Assembly (NCBI RefSeq): GCF_001401755.1
Contig: NZ_KQ474099.1
Span: forward strand, 3,926 to 67,925
Length of the DNA: 64,000 bases
Reading direction: 5' to 3'
Source: Aquimarina longa SW024
GTDB lineage: Bacteria > Bacteroidota > Bacteroidia > Flavobacteriales > Flavobacteriaceae
Shown: positions 28,972-39,013 of the stretch, piece after piece
Position numbering within the stretch: the first letter of the stretch is position 1
How the letters are laid out: each line of letters begins with the position of its first letter
Translations under genes and position numbers: made by a program
Notes under the pieces: model-generated
Databases searched by the model: none
Told to the model about the DNA's origin: nothing
What the model saw: only the letters and a program-made list of their open reading frames with translations

Positions 28972-30198
28972 TTAAGCTTTCACCACTTCAAATCCTAATT
29001 GCTGTAAATCTGTCCAAAAATCTGGATAAGATTTAGAAACTACATTAGCGTCTTCGACAAGCAATGATGTTCTAAGTGCTAATGGAGCAAAAGCCATAGC
29101 CATACGATGATCATTATATGTTGCTATTGCAATATCTTTTTTTATTGACATTGATGGAGCTAAGCGAAGAGTCTCTGATGTTATATCGACTTTACCTCCT
29201 AGTTTTTCAATTTCAGCTTTTAATGCTTCAAGTCTATCTGTTTCTTTTATTTTTAGAGTATGTAAACCTGTAAGATAACACCCTATTCCTAATCCAAAAC
29301 AAGTTACTGCTATAGTCTGAGCTATATCTGGAGAGTTGGACAAATCTAACTCTCCATGGATTTCTGGGGTTACATTTGATACTTTCTTTAATGTAATCGT
29401 ATTTTCGTTATACGTTGTTTCTATTCCTAGGTTTTTATAAATTTCTGCAAGTTTTGCATCTCCTTGGTAGCTTTCTTTTTTATAACTTCCTATAGTCACA
29501 GATACATTATCAGACAAGGCAATTATGCTATAAAAATAAGATGCCGAACTCCAATCCGATTCTACAACAATGTTTTTTGAAGAGTTTTCTTTATGCGGAG
29601 CAATCATTATTTTATTATTTTCAAAAGATCCTTTAATCCCAGCAACTCCCAATAAACTTAATGTCATATTTATATAGGGTACAGAGGTAACTTTTCCTTC
29701 TAACATTATCTCTAATCCATTTGGTAATGAAGGTGCTATTAACATTAATGCCGAAATATATTGACTACTTACATTAGCTTGTAGAGAGACTTTATTTGTA
29801 TTAGGTCTTTTTCCCTTAATCCGTATAGGAGGATAACCATGTTCGTTCTCGTAACTTATTTCACATCCTAATTGCTGTAATGCTTCTACCAATATTTTAA
29901 TTGGTCTTTCTTGCATTCTTTTACTACCTGTTAAAACTGTTTCTCTTCCTTCTTTAACCGCAAAATATGCCGTAAGAAAGCGCATTGCTGTACCTGCATG
30001 ATGGACATCTATTACAACATCATCACTATGTAATGCTTTCTGCATCACTTCTGAATCATCACTATTTGATATGTTTTCGATAGTTACACTAGGATATAAT
30101 GCCTGAAGAATCAATAACCTATTTGTTTCACTTTTTGATCCTGTAATTTGTAATGTATTGCTTTCTATATTAGAAATCTGCTGTAATTTCAAATTCAT
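28972..30198 (-). CDS. aroA: 3-phosphoshikimate 1-carboxyvinyltransferase (EPSP synthase)
   Basis: Penultimate step of the shikimate pathway. SKSETNRLLILQAL near residues 21-34 is the N-terminal phosphate/S3P-binding motif (GSKS). GTAMRFLTAYFA (the GTAxR motif) and YNDHRMAMAFA follow. At 408 residues it is slightly short compared with E. coli (427). It lies 3 bp downstream of a small membrane protein gene on the same strand, suggesting a mazG-orf-aroA operon. Confidence 0.95.
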   Translation of the reverse strand: MNLKLQQISNIESNTLQITGSKSETNRLLILQALYPSVTIENISNSDDSEVMQKALHSDDVVIDVHHAGTAMRFLTAYFAVKEGRETVLTGSKRMQERPIKILVEALQQLGCEISYENEHGYPPIRIKGKRPNTNKVSLQANVSSQYISALMLIAPSLPNGLEIMLEGKVTSVPYINMTLSLLGVAGIKGSFENNKIMIAPHKENSSKNIVVESDWSSASYFYSIIALSDNVSVTIGSYKKESYQGDAKLAEIYKNLGIETTYNENTITLKKVSNVTPEIHGELDLSNSPDIAQTIAVTCFGLGIGCYLTGLHTLKIKETDRLEALKAEIEKLGGKVDITSETLRLAPSMSIKKDIAIATYNDHRMAMAFAPLALRTSLLVEDANVVSKSYPDFWTDLQQLGFEVVKA

Positions 30199-30200
30199 AA

Positions 30201-30455
30201 TTATCGATTTGATTTTCGTTTTCTTAGTTCAAAATAATAGCCCATAATCATACCATACATGAGCCCTCCTACAATTCGGGATAAAAGATACCTAATCCAG
30301 CGTTTATTATCAATTCTTTCTTCTACAAAAGTATCCCAATCCGAAATTCCGTAGTGCATAAAATATTCAATACCACTAAAAATAGCCATAAAAACAAGCC
30401 CTATAAAACATACTGATATCCAAAATCTCCGAGAAGAAAGAATTAATTTAAACAT
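30201..30455 (-). CDS. Small membrane protein, function unknown
   Basis: An 84-residue protein with two hydrophobic segments (about 11-31, FWISVCFIGLVFMAIFSGIEYF, and about 60-76, RIVGGLMYGMIMGYYF), separated by a polar acidic loop. It ends in a basic tail, RKRKSNR. I do not recognise the family. It overlaps the mazG-like stop by one base and precedes aroA by 3 bp, so it is co-transcribed with both. Confidence 0.7.
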   Translation of the reverse strand: MFKLILSSRRFWISVCFIGLVFMAIFSGIEYFMHYGISDWDTFVEERIDNKRWIRYLLSRIVGGLMYGMIMGYYFELRKRKSNR

Positions 30456-30781
30456 TATTTTAATTTTTCATTACTATGATGACGATCATGATCTCTCTTC
30501 GTTTTAATATCTAATTTCTTATCAAAGGCTTCCTGAAGATTAACCCCTGTTTGATTAGCTAGGCATAAAACTACAAATAAAACATCTGCTAACTCCTCTC
30601 CTAGGTCTTTATTTTTATCACTTTCCTTTTCACTTTGTTCTCCATAACGTCTAGCTATGATTCTTGCAACTTCTCCAACCTCTTCTGTAAGCTGTGCCAT
30701 ATTAGTCAGTTCATTGAAATATCGAACTCCATGGTTTTTAATCCAATCATCTACAACCTGCTGTGCATTTTGAATACTCAT
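30455..30781 (-). CDS. MazG-like nucleotide pyrophosphohydrolase
   Basis: A 108-residue all-alpha NTP-PPase. Metal-binding carboxylates are visible in LTEEVGEVARIIARRYGE (ExxE) and KDLGEELADVLFVVLCLA (EExxD). Proteins of this size hydrolyse NTPs or dNTPs, probably as house-cleaning enzymes; substrate is not predictable. It sits 2 bp downstream of the DUF3857 protein gene. Confidence 0.88.
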   Translation of the reverse strand: MSIQNAQQVVDDWIKNHGVRYFNELTNMAQLTEEVGEVARIIARRYGEQSEKESDKNKDLGEELADVLFVVLCLANQTGVNLQEAFDKKLDIKTKRDHDRHHSNEKLK

Positions 30782-30783
30782 AA

Positions 30784-32814
30784 TTATATTTTTTTAAGAA
30801 TTACTTGTTCATTTTCTTTTTCTACAAGTTTACTATAAAATTCTTTTAATATTGGATAATATTCTGCCGAAAGAAAAGGAGTATTAATTGTTTCCTTAGC
30901 AACAATCTGAATCATCTCATTAGTTTCTTTAATTCTAAAAGAAAAAGAGCCTATACCTTCTGGTAAATTAAAGGCTTCTGATTTTGGAAGTTCTACTACC
31001 TTATATCCTTTTGGAATTTTAATATTAACCCTATAGTTATTGGAGTATCCGTAAGCAAAATCAATTGGATAATGTCTTTCTTCTGATTTAAATATATTTT
31101 CATTATCCCTCAAGAATACTAATGGTGTTAAAAACAATTCGTCTTCAATTATTTCAACTCCATCCTCTATTATAAAGTTAAATCTTTCATTCACTCCTTT
31201 ACCATACTTTTCAACCCCTTCTAATTTATACTCTGACAACTCTACAATTCCATACTTTTTCTGCAGTCGTTTGATTTGACTTTCTTCATCTTTAGCTCCA
31301 TGACGCACTCTAAATGTATGTGCTTGATATTTATTATGCCTCATCTTTATTATACCATCTACAGTACCATCTTCTGATATTTTATAATTTAATCCATACT
31401 GATTCTTAGATGGCTTTTGAGGTCTTAGATCAAGGCTTTGAGATGTATTATTCTCTGCAATTATCCTTGCTGTACCCTGTATAACTCTATTTGGAAGAAT
31501 ATTAGGTTTTCCATATTTATCAGTAGCATCTAGATACAAAATACTCCCATCAGCATTTTTTACTCTACATATCACATAATTAAAACCTTCTAGTGTTGGA
31601 AATAATGATATAATACGATCACTTGTACTAACCAGTATAGGATTAGCATCAATCTTAGCATACTTAAGCATCGCTATCAACATTAGATTAATATCACCGG
31701 CACTACCTGTTTTTTCTTTATATGCTTTTCTTACTCCTTTTCTTGCATATACAGATCTTACTTTATTCCATGTCATTCTATTCTTTACAAATTCATAAAT
31801 CAATATTGTTTTCTTCTTAGCATCATTGATCTCGCTTATCAATTGATCTATTTCTTCTTTAAAATATCCATCCTTATTTAACTCTGGACCAAATTTATAG
31901 TGATCATAGATTTTACTAGTTACATCTTCCCAGGTTGTAGCATAATTTTTTTGAGGACTATTGGGGTATTTAGTGTATTGTAATTCAAAAATAATCGAAG
32001 ACATATAATTATCTCTATTACCTAAATAGGGCTCATCTTTAAACGCAGGGGTATTTGAATTTTTAATGATATTTATGGCTGTCGTATAATCTATGGTATT
32101 ATTAGAATATGATGTTTTAGAATTCCCTGTACTAAAATTATAGCCTCCTGATCTTGATTTAGAAACAAAACTAACTTTACCATTACCGCTTGTTTCTTTT
32201 AAATTGATAGGTAAATACCCAACCATTCGTTTTTTAAAACTAAAATATTCTGGTGTTGTTACTTTTACTTCTATTTTTTTTATTGGAATAGTATATTGTA
32301 ATTGTATTCTATCAATATTAAATACAAATGGAGAAATGATCTTATACTTATATTCTATAACCGAACCTTCAGATAATGAAGGCATCGTAAACTTAACTTG
32401 ATTTCTATATTCAGAAAGCTCTTCTTTAAATATATTTTCTTTACCCAGTTTCGTTTTAACAACAGTACCATTTACTAGACTATAAGTAACTCCTTTTAAT
32501 CCACTTACTTTTTCATCATCGCTACCTCTCTTGTATAAATAAATTTTTTCTATGGCGTTATCATATCCTTTTTTATTATATAATTTAATTCTTCTAACAA
32601 CCTCTGTAACCAAATTAAACCCTGACTCTTTGTTATATTGATAATCTATTTTTCTACTCTCATAAAGCACTGCTGCATTTGCTGTACTATCTAATGGATA
32701 TGATGATTCTAGTAGTGCTTCTTTAGACACTTTACCAAATTTATATTCTTGTGCGAAACAGTTTACTGATATTATAAAAATAAGGCTAAATATTAGCTTT
32801 TTTAAGTTTCCCAT
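30784..32814 (-). CDS. DUF3857/transglutaminase-like secreted protein, catalytic residues lost
   Basis: Signal peptide (GNLKKLIFSLIFIISVNCFAQ), an N-terminal DUF3857 domain (to about 320), and a transglutaminase-like domain (about 320-440). The usual catalytic Cys is missing: the region reads GSAGDINLML near 370-378, where the paralogue has GDCKAL. The His position reads FNYVICR (Asn412). The Asp (YLDATD, 429) is kept. This argues for a non-enzymatic role. 676 residues. It follows a related gene (32828) by 13 bp. Confidence 0.85.
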   Translation of the reverse strand: MGNLKKLIFSLIFIISVNCFAQEYKFGKVSKEALLESSYPLDSTANAAVLYESRKIDYQYNKESGFNLVTEVVRRIKLYNKKGYDNAIEKIYLYKRGSDDEKVSGLKGVTYSLVNGTVVKTKLGKENIFKEELSEYRNQVKFTMPSLSEGSVIEYKYKIISPFVFNIDRIQLQYTIPIKKIEVKVTTPEYFSFKKRMVGYLPINLKETSGNGKVSFVSKSRSGGYNFSTGNSKTSYSNNTIDYTTAINIIKNSNTPAFKDEPYLGNRDNYMSSIIFELQYTKYPNSPQKNYATTWEDVTSKIYDHYKFGPELNKDGYFKEEIDQLISEINDAKKKTILIYEFVKNRMTWNKVRSVYARKGVRKAYKEKTGSAGDINLMLIAMLKYAKIDANPILVSTSDRIISLFPTLEGFNYVICRVKNADGSILYLDATDKYGKPNILPNRVIQGTARIIAENNTSQSLDLRPQKPSKNQYGLNYKISEDGTVDGIIKMRHNKYQAHTFRVRHGAKDEESQIKRLQKKYGIVELSEYKLEGVEKYGKGVNERFNFIIEDGVEIIEDELFLTPLVFLRDNENIFKSEERHYPIDFAYGYSNNYRVNIKIPKGYKVVELPKSEAFNLPEGIGSFSFRIKETNEMIQIVAKETINTPFLSAEYYPILKEFYSKLVEKENEQVILKKI

Positions 32815-32827
32815 GTGTATTAGTCGT

Positions 32828-34744
32828 TTATTGTTGTTTTAGTACTATTCTAGATCTATCTATCTTTTTAATTTGGGATCTAAATTTTCTATATTCTTCA
32901 TATTTTTCTTTTGGAAAAGTTCCATCTACAATTTTTAAAAATCGCTTAAATCTAATCTGATTTTCGTTTATTTTTTCTAATTTATATTCATAGTTCCCAA
33001 ACTCGTTGTTAATCGACTTCTTTTCAGGCATCTTCCCTATCGCATATCCTTTAGGTGTATTAATGATATATTCATCAGTATTCACATACCCTCTAGATAT
33101 CACTAATGGTGTTTTTCTATCCTCATATTTAGATAAATTACTCTCATCACAGCTAAATAAATTAGGCGTTACTAATAAGCGGGTTCCTATTTTTTTAATA
33201 TATGAGGAACAAGAAACATTGATATTTTCTGTAAACTTAACTGTATCTCTATCATCATTATATTGTATCGAATTTATTTCTAAACCATTAATGTATCCCC
33301 AATATTCTTTATAATATAATTTTTGATCTTTTGGGGTTTTAAATTGCACTCCATAATTCCAATCATATTCTAATCCTTGTGATATTCTTTGTACTGTAGC
33401 TGACATCTTTTTATCTCCTCCAAGATTAATTGTAGCTGTAGTATGAAGCAGGTTCTCCTCTGGTTTATATTTCTTAGTTCTTTTTATTTCTCCTCCTTCT
33501 GGTTTTACAACAAGTACATTTCTATCGTCTGTAAAATCTCCTATAAAATTAAAGGGTAGTGTTTGACTGGTACACTCTAACCATATATCTTCCTCTCCAT
33601 CAGGAATGTTTAGTATTACATGATTACCTTGCATAGAGGCAAATTCAGCATCTATATTTCTTTTATTTTTATCTCCATATACTACTGTATAATAAGCCGG
33701 AATATCCTTTACTTTTAGTAATGCTTTTGTATAATTAGTCAGCGCTTTACAGTCTCCATATCCTAATCGATCTACATCTTTTGCTAACATTGGCATCCAC
33801 CCTCCAATACCTAATTGTATACTGATATAGCGTGTCTTGTTCTGAACGTATTCATAAATACGCTTTACTTTTTCTTTGGTTGTGGTCGCATCAGAAACTA
33901 AATCAGAAATTTCTTTTACTGTAGTTGCTGACAACTGATCTCTTCCCGACACTAAATTATCATATTGCCATTGCCCCATAGATTTCCAATCTGTAGCAGA
34001 ACCATCTACTTTTACTAAAGAGAAATCTTTAAGAGCTAATTTTGCATTTGGAACTATGTCATAAAAAGAAGGGCTATTATCTTCTTTTCTTAGAGCAGGA
34101 ACTTTAGACAATACATATGAGATTTGTTGATCTCTTTTTTCTGTACTAACAGGGTATCCTTCAAAATATTTTTCTTTACTTCTTAATGGAATTTTACTAG
34201 GATTTACTATTTTATATTGTGATTTCTCTACACTTAGATAATAGCCTGTAATTGGTCGCCATGATTTCATAAATGCTGTACTTTTTGATTCTACCTCACT
34301 TTCATAAACTAATGTGTATGGGTAATCAATCGGGGAGTAGTCAAAGTAAATATATCTATTATCTCCTATCAATGAAACCCCATCATACATACTTCTATCA
34401 TTAAAATCTTTCTTTTTATACTTTTTAATTTCTTTACCTAAAGCATTATAAATAGTTGCTTCGGCTTTTTTAATTTTTGTATCTGGATCATACCCTTCAC
34501 AGCAATTAGCATATCCATTACCTAATTTATTAAGCACCGTAACTACTCTTTTAGTTTTTACTGTAATCGATTTTTTAGAATTTATCACTATCGTTACATC
34601 TTCTGACCGAACTATCGCATTAGCATTTTTAGTAAGCGTAGAATCTAAAATCATTGCTTGTAATTGCATAGCATCCTGAGCTTTAATCTGCAATGCTCCA
34701 AACAACATAAATACAATTGAGATCCGTAATATTTTTTGTAACAT
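32828..34744 (-). CDS. DUF3857/transglutaminase-like secreted protein
   Basis: A paralogue of the next gene, with a signal peptide ending near ALQIKAQ, a DUF3857 domain (about 40-280), and a transglutaminase-like domain. The latter keeps Cys332 (GYGDCKALTNYTKALL) and His375 (NHVILNI), with Glu390 where Asp is usual. The domain may therefore be an active thiol enzyme, or a substrate-binding fold, in the periplasm. 638 residues. First gene of a run that continues through the paralogue, mazG-like and aroA. Confidence 0.86.
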   Translation of the reverse strand: MLQKILRISIVFMLFGALQIKAQDAMQLQAMILDSTLTKNANAIVRSEDVTIVINSKKSITVKTKRVVTVLNKLGNGYANCCEGYDPDTKIKKAEATIYNALGKEIKKYKKKDFNDRSMYDGVSLIGDNRYIYFDYSPIDYPYTLVYESEVESKSTAFMKSWRPITGYYLSVEKSQYKIVNPSKIPLRSKEKYFEGYPVSTEKRDQQISYVLSKVPALRKEDNSPSFYDIVPNAKLALKDFSLVKVDGSATDWKSMGQWQYDNLVSGRDQLSATTVKEISDLVSDATTTKEKVKRIYEYVQNKTRYISIQLGIGGWMPMLAKDVDRLGYGDCKALTNYTKALLKVKDIPAYYTVVYGDKNKRNIDAEFASMQGNHVILNIPDGEEDIWLECTSQTLPFNFIGDFTDDRNVLVVKPEGGEIKRTKKYKPEENLLHTTATINLGGDKKMSATVQRISQGLEYDWNYGVQFKTPKDQKLYYKEYWGYINGLEINSIQYNDDRDTVKFTENINVSCSSYIKKIGTRLLVTPNLFSCDESNLSKYEDRKTPLVISRGYVNTDEYIINTPKGYAIGKMPEKKSINNEFGNYEYKLEKINENQIRFKRFLKIVDGTFPKEKYEEYRKFRSQIKKIDRSRIVLKQQ

Positions 34745-34772
34745 AAAAAATTTAAATTAATTAAGAGATTTG

Positions 34773-35225
34773 TTATTTTTTGTTTTTTGTATCTATAATT
34801 ATAGTAACAGGACCGTCATTGACTAATGCTATTTTCATATCCGCACCAAATATTCCTGTACCTACTTTTTTTTGTATATCAAATTCTAGTTGTTTTATAA
34901 ATTTTTCATAAAGAGGTATTGCAGTATCAGGTTTTGCTGCTTTTATATAACTCGGTCTGTTACCTTTTTTAGTACTCGCATGTAATGTAAATTGACTCAC
35001 TACTATAGCATCACCTTCTATCTCTAATAAACTTTTATTCATTACCCCTTTAGCATCACTGAATATCCTAAGACGAGATATTTTTCCTGATAACCAGTCG
35101 ATATCTTCTTCTGAATCTTCATCTTCTACTCCTATTAAAATAAGAAGCCCTTGATGAATCTTTGATATAACTTTATCTTCTACGGTGACTGAGGCTTCAG
35201 AAACTCTTTGAATTACTGCTTTCAT
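34773..35225 (-). CDS. dtd: D-aminoacyl-tRNA deacylase
   Basis: Removes D-amino acids mischarged onto tRNA. Both active-site signatures are present: SQFTLHAST (near residue 77) and NDGPVTIIID near the C-terminus, which carries the Gly-Pro motif. 150 residues, standard. It lies 28 bp upstream of the DUF3857 gene on the same strand. Confidence 0.96.
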   Translation of the reverse strand: MKAVIQRVSEASVTVEDKVISKIHQGLLILIGVEDEDSEEDIDWLSGKISRLRIFSDAKGVMNKSLLEIEGDAIVVSQFTLHASTKKGNRPSYIKAAKPDTAIPLYEKFIKQLEFDIQKKVGTGIFGADMKIALVNDGPVTIIIDTKNKK

Positions 35226-35388
35226 TTATACCTATACAATTAAATTTTTTATAAAATCATTCTTTTAAAAGACAAGTATACAGTGTTTGAGTTTCATTTT
35301 TTGAAACTGGGATTTTTTTTTAAAAAACTTTTTTTATGAAACTATTAATTAATGCAAAAAAAATAATGATACTACTGGTTATAAGAAT

Positions 35389-36339
35389 TCAATCTTCATC
35401 ATAATTATTTTTCCTATAGTGCTCTTCTTCTCCTTCGAGAATCTGCAAATAACTCTTATATCTCGACCATGCAATCTCACCATTATCAAGAGCTTCTTTT
35501 ACTGCGCATTTAGGTTCATTAATATGAAGACAGTTATTAAACTTACAATCGGACTTCAATTCAAAAAACTCTGGAAAATACCCTCCTAGTTCTTCTTTTT
35601 CTACATCTACTATCCCAAAACCTTTTATCCCAGGTGTATCTATAATTTTTGCATCAAAGCTTAAGTCAAACATTTCGGCGAAGGTAGTAGTATGTTGTCC
35701 TTGTTGATGTTGATCACTAATCTCAGCTGTTTTTAAAGATAACTCCTTTTCTATAGTATTAACTAAAGTAGATTTACCAACTCCACTATGTCCAGAAAAC
35801 ATGCTAACTTTTCCTTCCATCATTTGTTTTACTTTCTCTACATTTTTAGCTGTCTTAGCAGAAATACCTATACAATCATATCCAATCTTTCTATATAACG
35901 CTGCAAGATATTTTATCTCTAAGAGCTCTTCTTCATTGTAAGTATCTATCTTGTTAAAAAGTAAAACAGCTTTAATACCATATGCTTCTGCAGTAACTAA
36001 AAATCGATCAATAAATGTGGTAAATGTAGTAGGATTATTCAATGTTATTAATAAAAATACAGTATCAATATTTGAAGCTATGATATGAGTCTGTTTTGAT
36101 AAATTCACAGATTTTCTTACGATATAATTTTTTCTTTCGTGAATATGCTCAATAACTCCTGTTTCCTGATCATTATTAGTTTCTAATTTAAAGTCCACAA
36201 GGTCACCAACTGCAACAGGATTGGTGCTTTTGATACCTTGGATTCTAAATTTTCCTTTTATACGACATTCGTATATCTTACCGCTATCTATTTTTACGGT
36301 ATACCAACTTCCAGTAGATTTATAAACAATGCCTGTCAT
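35389..36339 (-). CDS. rsgA: Small ribosomal subunit biogenesis GTPase RsgA
   Basis: Circularly permuted GTPase acting late in 30S maturation. An N-terminal OB-fold starts at GIVYKSTGSWYTVK. The motifs come in permuted order: FNKID (G4), GHSGVGKSTLVN (G1), DTPGIKGFG (G3). The C-terminal zinc domain contains CKFNNCLHINEPKC. I prefer the ATG at 36339 (316 residues); the frame extends to 36378, but the OB fold begins right after this Met. Confidence 0.95.
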   Translation of the reverse strand: MTGIVYKSTGSWYTVKIDSGKIYECRIKGKFRIQGIKSTNPVAVGDLVDFKLETNNDQETGVIEHIHERKNYIVRKSVNLSKQTHIIASNIDTVFLLITLNNPTTFTTFIDRFLVTAEAYGIKAVLLFNKIDTYNEEELLEIKYLAALYRKIGYDCIGISAKTAKNVEKVKQMMEGKVSMFSGHSGVGKSTLVNTIEKELSLKTAEISDQHQQGQHTTTFAEMFDLSFDAKIIDTPGIKGFGIVDVEKEELGGYFPEFFELKSDCKFNNCLHINEPKCAVKEALDNGEIAWSRYKSYLQILEGEEEHYRKNNYDED

Positions 36340-36497
36340 AAGCACAAAGATGCAACTATTAATATTTTTGGAGGGCATATTTTTTTCTTAATTAAAAAAA
36401 ACGTAATCTTGATTAACTTTTTTTTAATATAATATTTGTCTTTTGATAGATATTATTGATATTAAATTATTATAAATTTTAAAAATTAATCCTAATC

Positions 36498-36953
36498 ATG
36501 AAAAAACAATTATTAGTTTTCGCTTTATTTCTTTTTGGTTTACAAGCTACATTTGCTCAAGATGTATATGAGTATCAAATTGTAACAGTTATTGAATCTA
36601 TCGTTCCTAATGGACTAGGTAGATCAAGAATGCTTAGCACTAATGAAACCAGAGACTATAAACAATTTACTTCTACTCGTAGCGAAGAAGATAATAAAAG
36701 AAATAAATCAGACCGAAGCGAGATTCGTGTAAAAGGTTTTGATGAAACTAAGCTTTTAAACTTTTTTAATATTGGTGGAATCCGTTTTCAAAACATTGTT
36801 GCTAATGATGCAATAGTAACATCAAAAATCAATACGATGGCTTCTGAAGGCTGGGAATTAGCTTTTGTTACTAGTGGTGTAGAAAGTGTTGGCGGTAAAG
36901 GTGACAACAATGGTATTTATGTAACTCGTTATACTTTTAAAAGAAAAAAATAA
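36498..36953 (+). CDS. Small secreted protein, function unknown
   Basis: A 151-residue protein with a clear signal peptide (MKKQLLVFALFLFGLQATFA-QD). The mature part ends in a region resembling small proteins that measure as DUF4177-like: MASEGWELAFVTSGVES followed by YVTRYTFKRKK. The middle is charged (RSEEDNKRNKSDRSE). No function can be assigned. It is a single gene on the plus strand with a strong terminator at 36977-37008. Confidence 0.7.
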   Translation: MKKQLLVFALFLFGLQATFAQDVYEYQIVTVIESIVPNGLGRSRMLSTNETRDYKQFTSTRSEEDNKRNKSDRSEIRVKGFDETKLLNFFNIGGIRFQNIVANDAIVTSKINTMASEGWELAFVTSGVESVGGKGDNNGIYVTRYTFKRKK

Positions 36954-36976
36954 AACGACTACAAATACATAAAAAG

Positions 36977-37010
36977 ATCCCCGTTATTTTTATAAAAATA
37001 ACGGGGATTT
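36977..37010. terminator. Bidirectional intrinsic terminator
   Basis: A perfect palindrome at 36977-37008 (ATCCCCGTTATTTTTA and complement) is flanked by T-runs on both strands. It serves the secreted-protein gene ending at 36953 and the convergent aromatic operon ending at 37014. Confidence 0.88.
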
Positions 37011-37013
37011 TTT

Positions 37014-38096
37014 TTATCCTTTAGCTACTTTCTTTTGATGATTAATTGACTCTTGGTGAATTGCTTTATAAATACGTAGTATAAACTCTTCACTCAATCC
37101 ATTTTCTTCTCCTTCAAGAATCATTCTTCCTAAAATTTCATTCCATCGTTTAGATTGTAAAATAGCTACATTTTGATCCGCTTTAACCTTCCCTATTTCG
37201 TCAGAAATTTTCATTCTTCTCGATAACACTTCTAATAACTGATTATCTGCTATATCAATCTTGGCTCTCAATTCGCTAAGTGCTCTTTGGTATGCTTCGT
37301 CCACACCAACCTCTTTTCGAATTTTTAAATCTTTCATATGCTGAACTAATGTTTCTGGGGTAATTTGTTGTTTTGCATCACTCCAAGCATTATCAGGATC
37401 ATAATGTGTTTCTACAATCAAACCATCAAAATTAAGTTCTAATGCTGTCTGAGATAAATCAAAAATCAAATCTCTTCTTCCTGCAATATGAGAAGGGTCT
37501 AAAATCAATGGTAGATCAGGAAAACGATTTTGTAAATCAATCGGAATCTGCCATTCTGGAATATTACGATATTTTGTTTTCTCATATGTTGAGAATCCTC
37601 TATGGATTACTCCTAGGTTTTTAACATCAGCAGTATAAAAACGTTCTACTGCTCCTAACCAAAGTGATAAATCAGGATTAATTGGATTTTTTATTAGTAC
37701 AGGGTTATCGATTCCTCTACAAGCATCTGCTATGTCCTGAACAATAAAAGGAGATACCGTGCTTCTTGCTCCAATCCATAAAATATCAACTCCATGTTCT
37801 AAAGCTAACTCTACATGGTGTGGGTTTGCTACTTCTGTAGCAATCTTCATTCCTGTTTCTTCTTTAGCTCTTTGCAACCATTTTAATCCTAAGGCTCCTA
37901 CTCCTTCAAAATTACCTGGTCTTGTTCTTGGTTTCCAGATCCCTGCTCTTAATACTGTAGCATCAGAATCTTTAAGTTGATGCGCTATTTTTACTACCTG
38001 ATCTTCGGTTTCAGCACTACATGGTCCTCCTATTACTAATGGATGATCCAAGTTGTACTCATTTAGCCAATTTCTAAGTTCTTTCTTATTTTCCAT
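37014..38096 (-). CDS. Bifunctional DAHP synthase/chorismate mutase
   Basis: The N-terminal domain (about 1-255) is a KDO8P-synthase-like DAHP synthase with VIGGPCSAET, LRAGIWKPRTRPGNFEGVG and LILDPSHIAGRRD. The C-terminal domain (about 265-355) is an AroQ-type chorismate mutase, LRAKIDIADNQLLEVLSRRM. The fusion joins the first step of the shikimate pathway to the first step of Phe/Tyr synthesis. It is the last gene of the pheA operon, downstream of tyrA. 360 residues, ATG start. Confidence 0.95.
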   Translation of the reverse strand: MENKKELRNWLNEYNLDHPLVIGGPCSAETEDQVVKIAHQLKDSDATVLRAGIWKPRTRPGNFEGVGALGLKWLQRAKEETGMKIATEVANPHHVELALEHGVDILWIGARSTVSPFIVQDIADACRGIDNPVLIKNPINPDLSLWLGAVERFYTADVKNLGVIHRGFSTYEKTKYRNIPEWQIPIDLQNRFPDLPLILDPSHIAGRRDLIFDLSQTALELNFDGLIVETHYDPDNAWSDAKQQITPETLVQHMKDLKIRKEVGVDEAYQRALSELRAKIDIADNQLLEVLSRRMKISDEIGKVKADQNVAILQSKRWNEILGRMILEGEENGLSEEFILRIYKAIHQESINHQKKVAKG

Positions 38097-38157
38097 TTTA
38101 ATTCATTCTTTGTTGTTACTGTTATTGATTTGTGTGTTTACTATATTTATTTATGTT

Positions 38158-39006
38158 TTAATTTATTCCTTTCAAAATTGTTTTAATGTAATTAGCTCCA
38201 TCCATTTCTTTATATATTTCTAAAAAATCATCACTATCTATCAACTCTTTAAATCGCACCAAATTGGCAATATATTCTTCTAATGTTTCAAGTACATTTT
38301 CTTTATTATGTTTAAAAATTGGCGCCCACATAGCGGGTGAACTTTTTGCTAAACGAACAGTAGACGCAAATCCACTACCTGCCATATCAAATATATCTCG
38401 TTCATTTTTCTCTTTCTCTATAACTGTTTTACCTAACATAAAAGAACTAATATGAGATAAGTGAGAGACATAGGCAATATGCTTATCATGAGATGAAGGG
38501 TCCATATATCTAATTCTCATTCCTAATCTAGAAAAAATTTCCATCCCTCTTTCTTGCAACTTAAATGCTGTTTTTTCTACCTCGCAGATGATATTAGTTT
38601 TCCCTCTATATAAATTTGCAATTGCTGCCTGTGGTCCAGAAAATTCTGTCCCTGCGATGGGATGTGCGGCTAAATAATTCCTCCTTTTATCATGTCCATC
38701 AACTCTATCACATATCTTCTTCTTAGTAGAACCTACATCAAAGACTAAACAATTGTCATCTATTTTATCTAAAATAATTGGTAGTATTTCTAAGGTTACA
38801 TCTACTGGTATTGCTATGATTACCACATCTGCTTTATCTAATGCATCAAAACTAGATTTATATTTTATAATACCTAATGACAATGCTTTATCTAGATTAT
38901 CCTCATTTACATCTACTCCATATATCTCTGCTTCATTAAAAGCAGCTTTGATATCTATCGCAAAAGATCCTCCTATTAATCCTATTCCTATTACAAATAC
39001 GTTCAT
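38158..39006 (-). CDS. tyrA: Prephenate dehydrogenase
   Basis: Oxidative decarboxylation of prephenate to 4-hydroxyphenylpyruvate in tyrosine synthesis. The NAD-binding motif VIGIGLIGGSFAIDI is at residues 5-19. AAHPIAGTEFSGPQAA holds the catalytic His region, and YVSHLSHISSFML follows. 282 residues without fused mutase or ACT domains. It lies between the aminotransferase and DAHP synthase genes. Confidence 0.94.
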   Translation of the reverse strand: MNVFVIGIGLIGGSFAIDIKAAFNEAEIYGVDVNEDNLDKALSLGIIKYKSSFDALDKADVVIIAIPVDVTLEILPIILDKIDDNCLVFDVGSTKKKICDRVDGHDKRRNYLAAHPIAGTEFSGPQAAIANLYRGKTNIICEVEKTAFKLQERGMEIFSRLGMRIRYMDPSSHDKHIAYVSHLSHISSFMLGKTVIEKEKNERDIFDMAGSGFASTVRLAKSSPAMWAPIFKHNKENVLETLEEYIANLVRFKELIDSDDFLEIYKEMDGANYIKTILKGIN

Positions 39007-39013
39007 CTATTTA

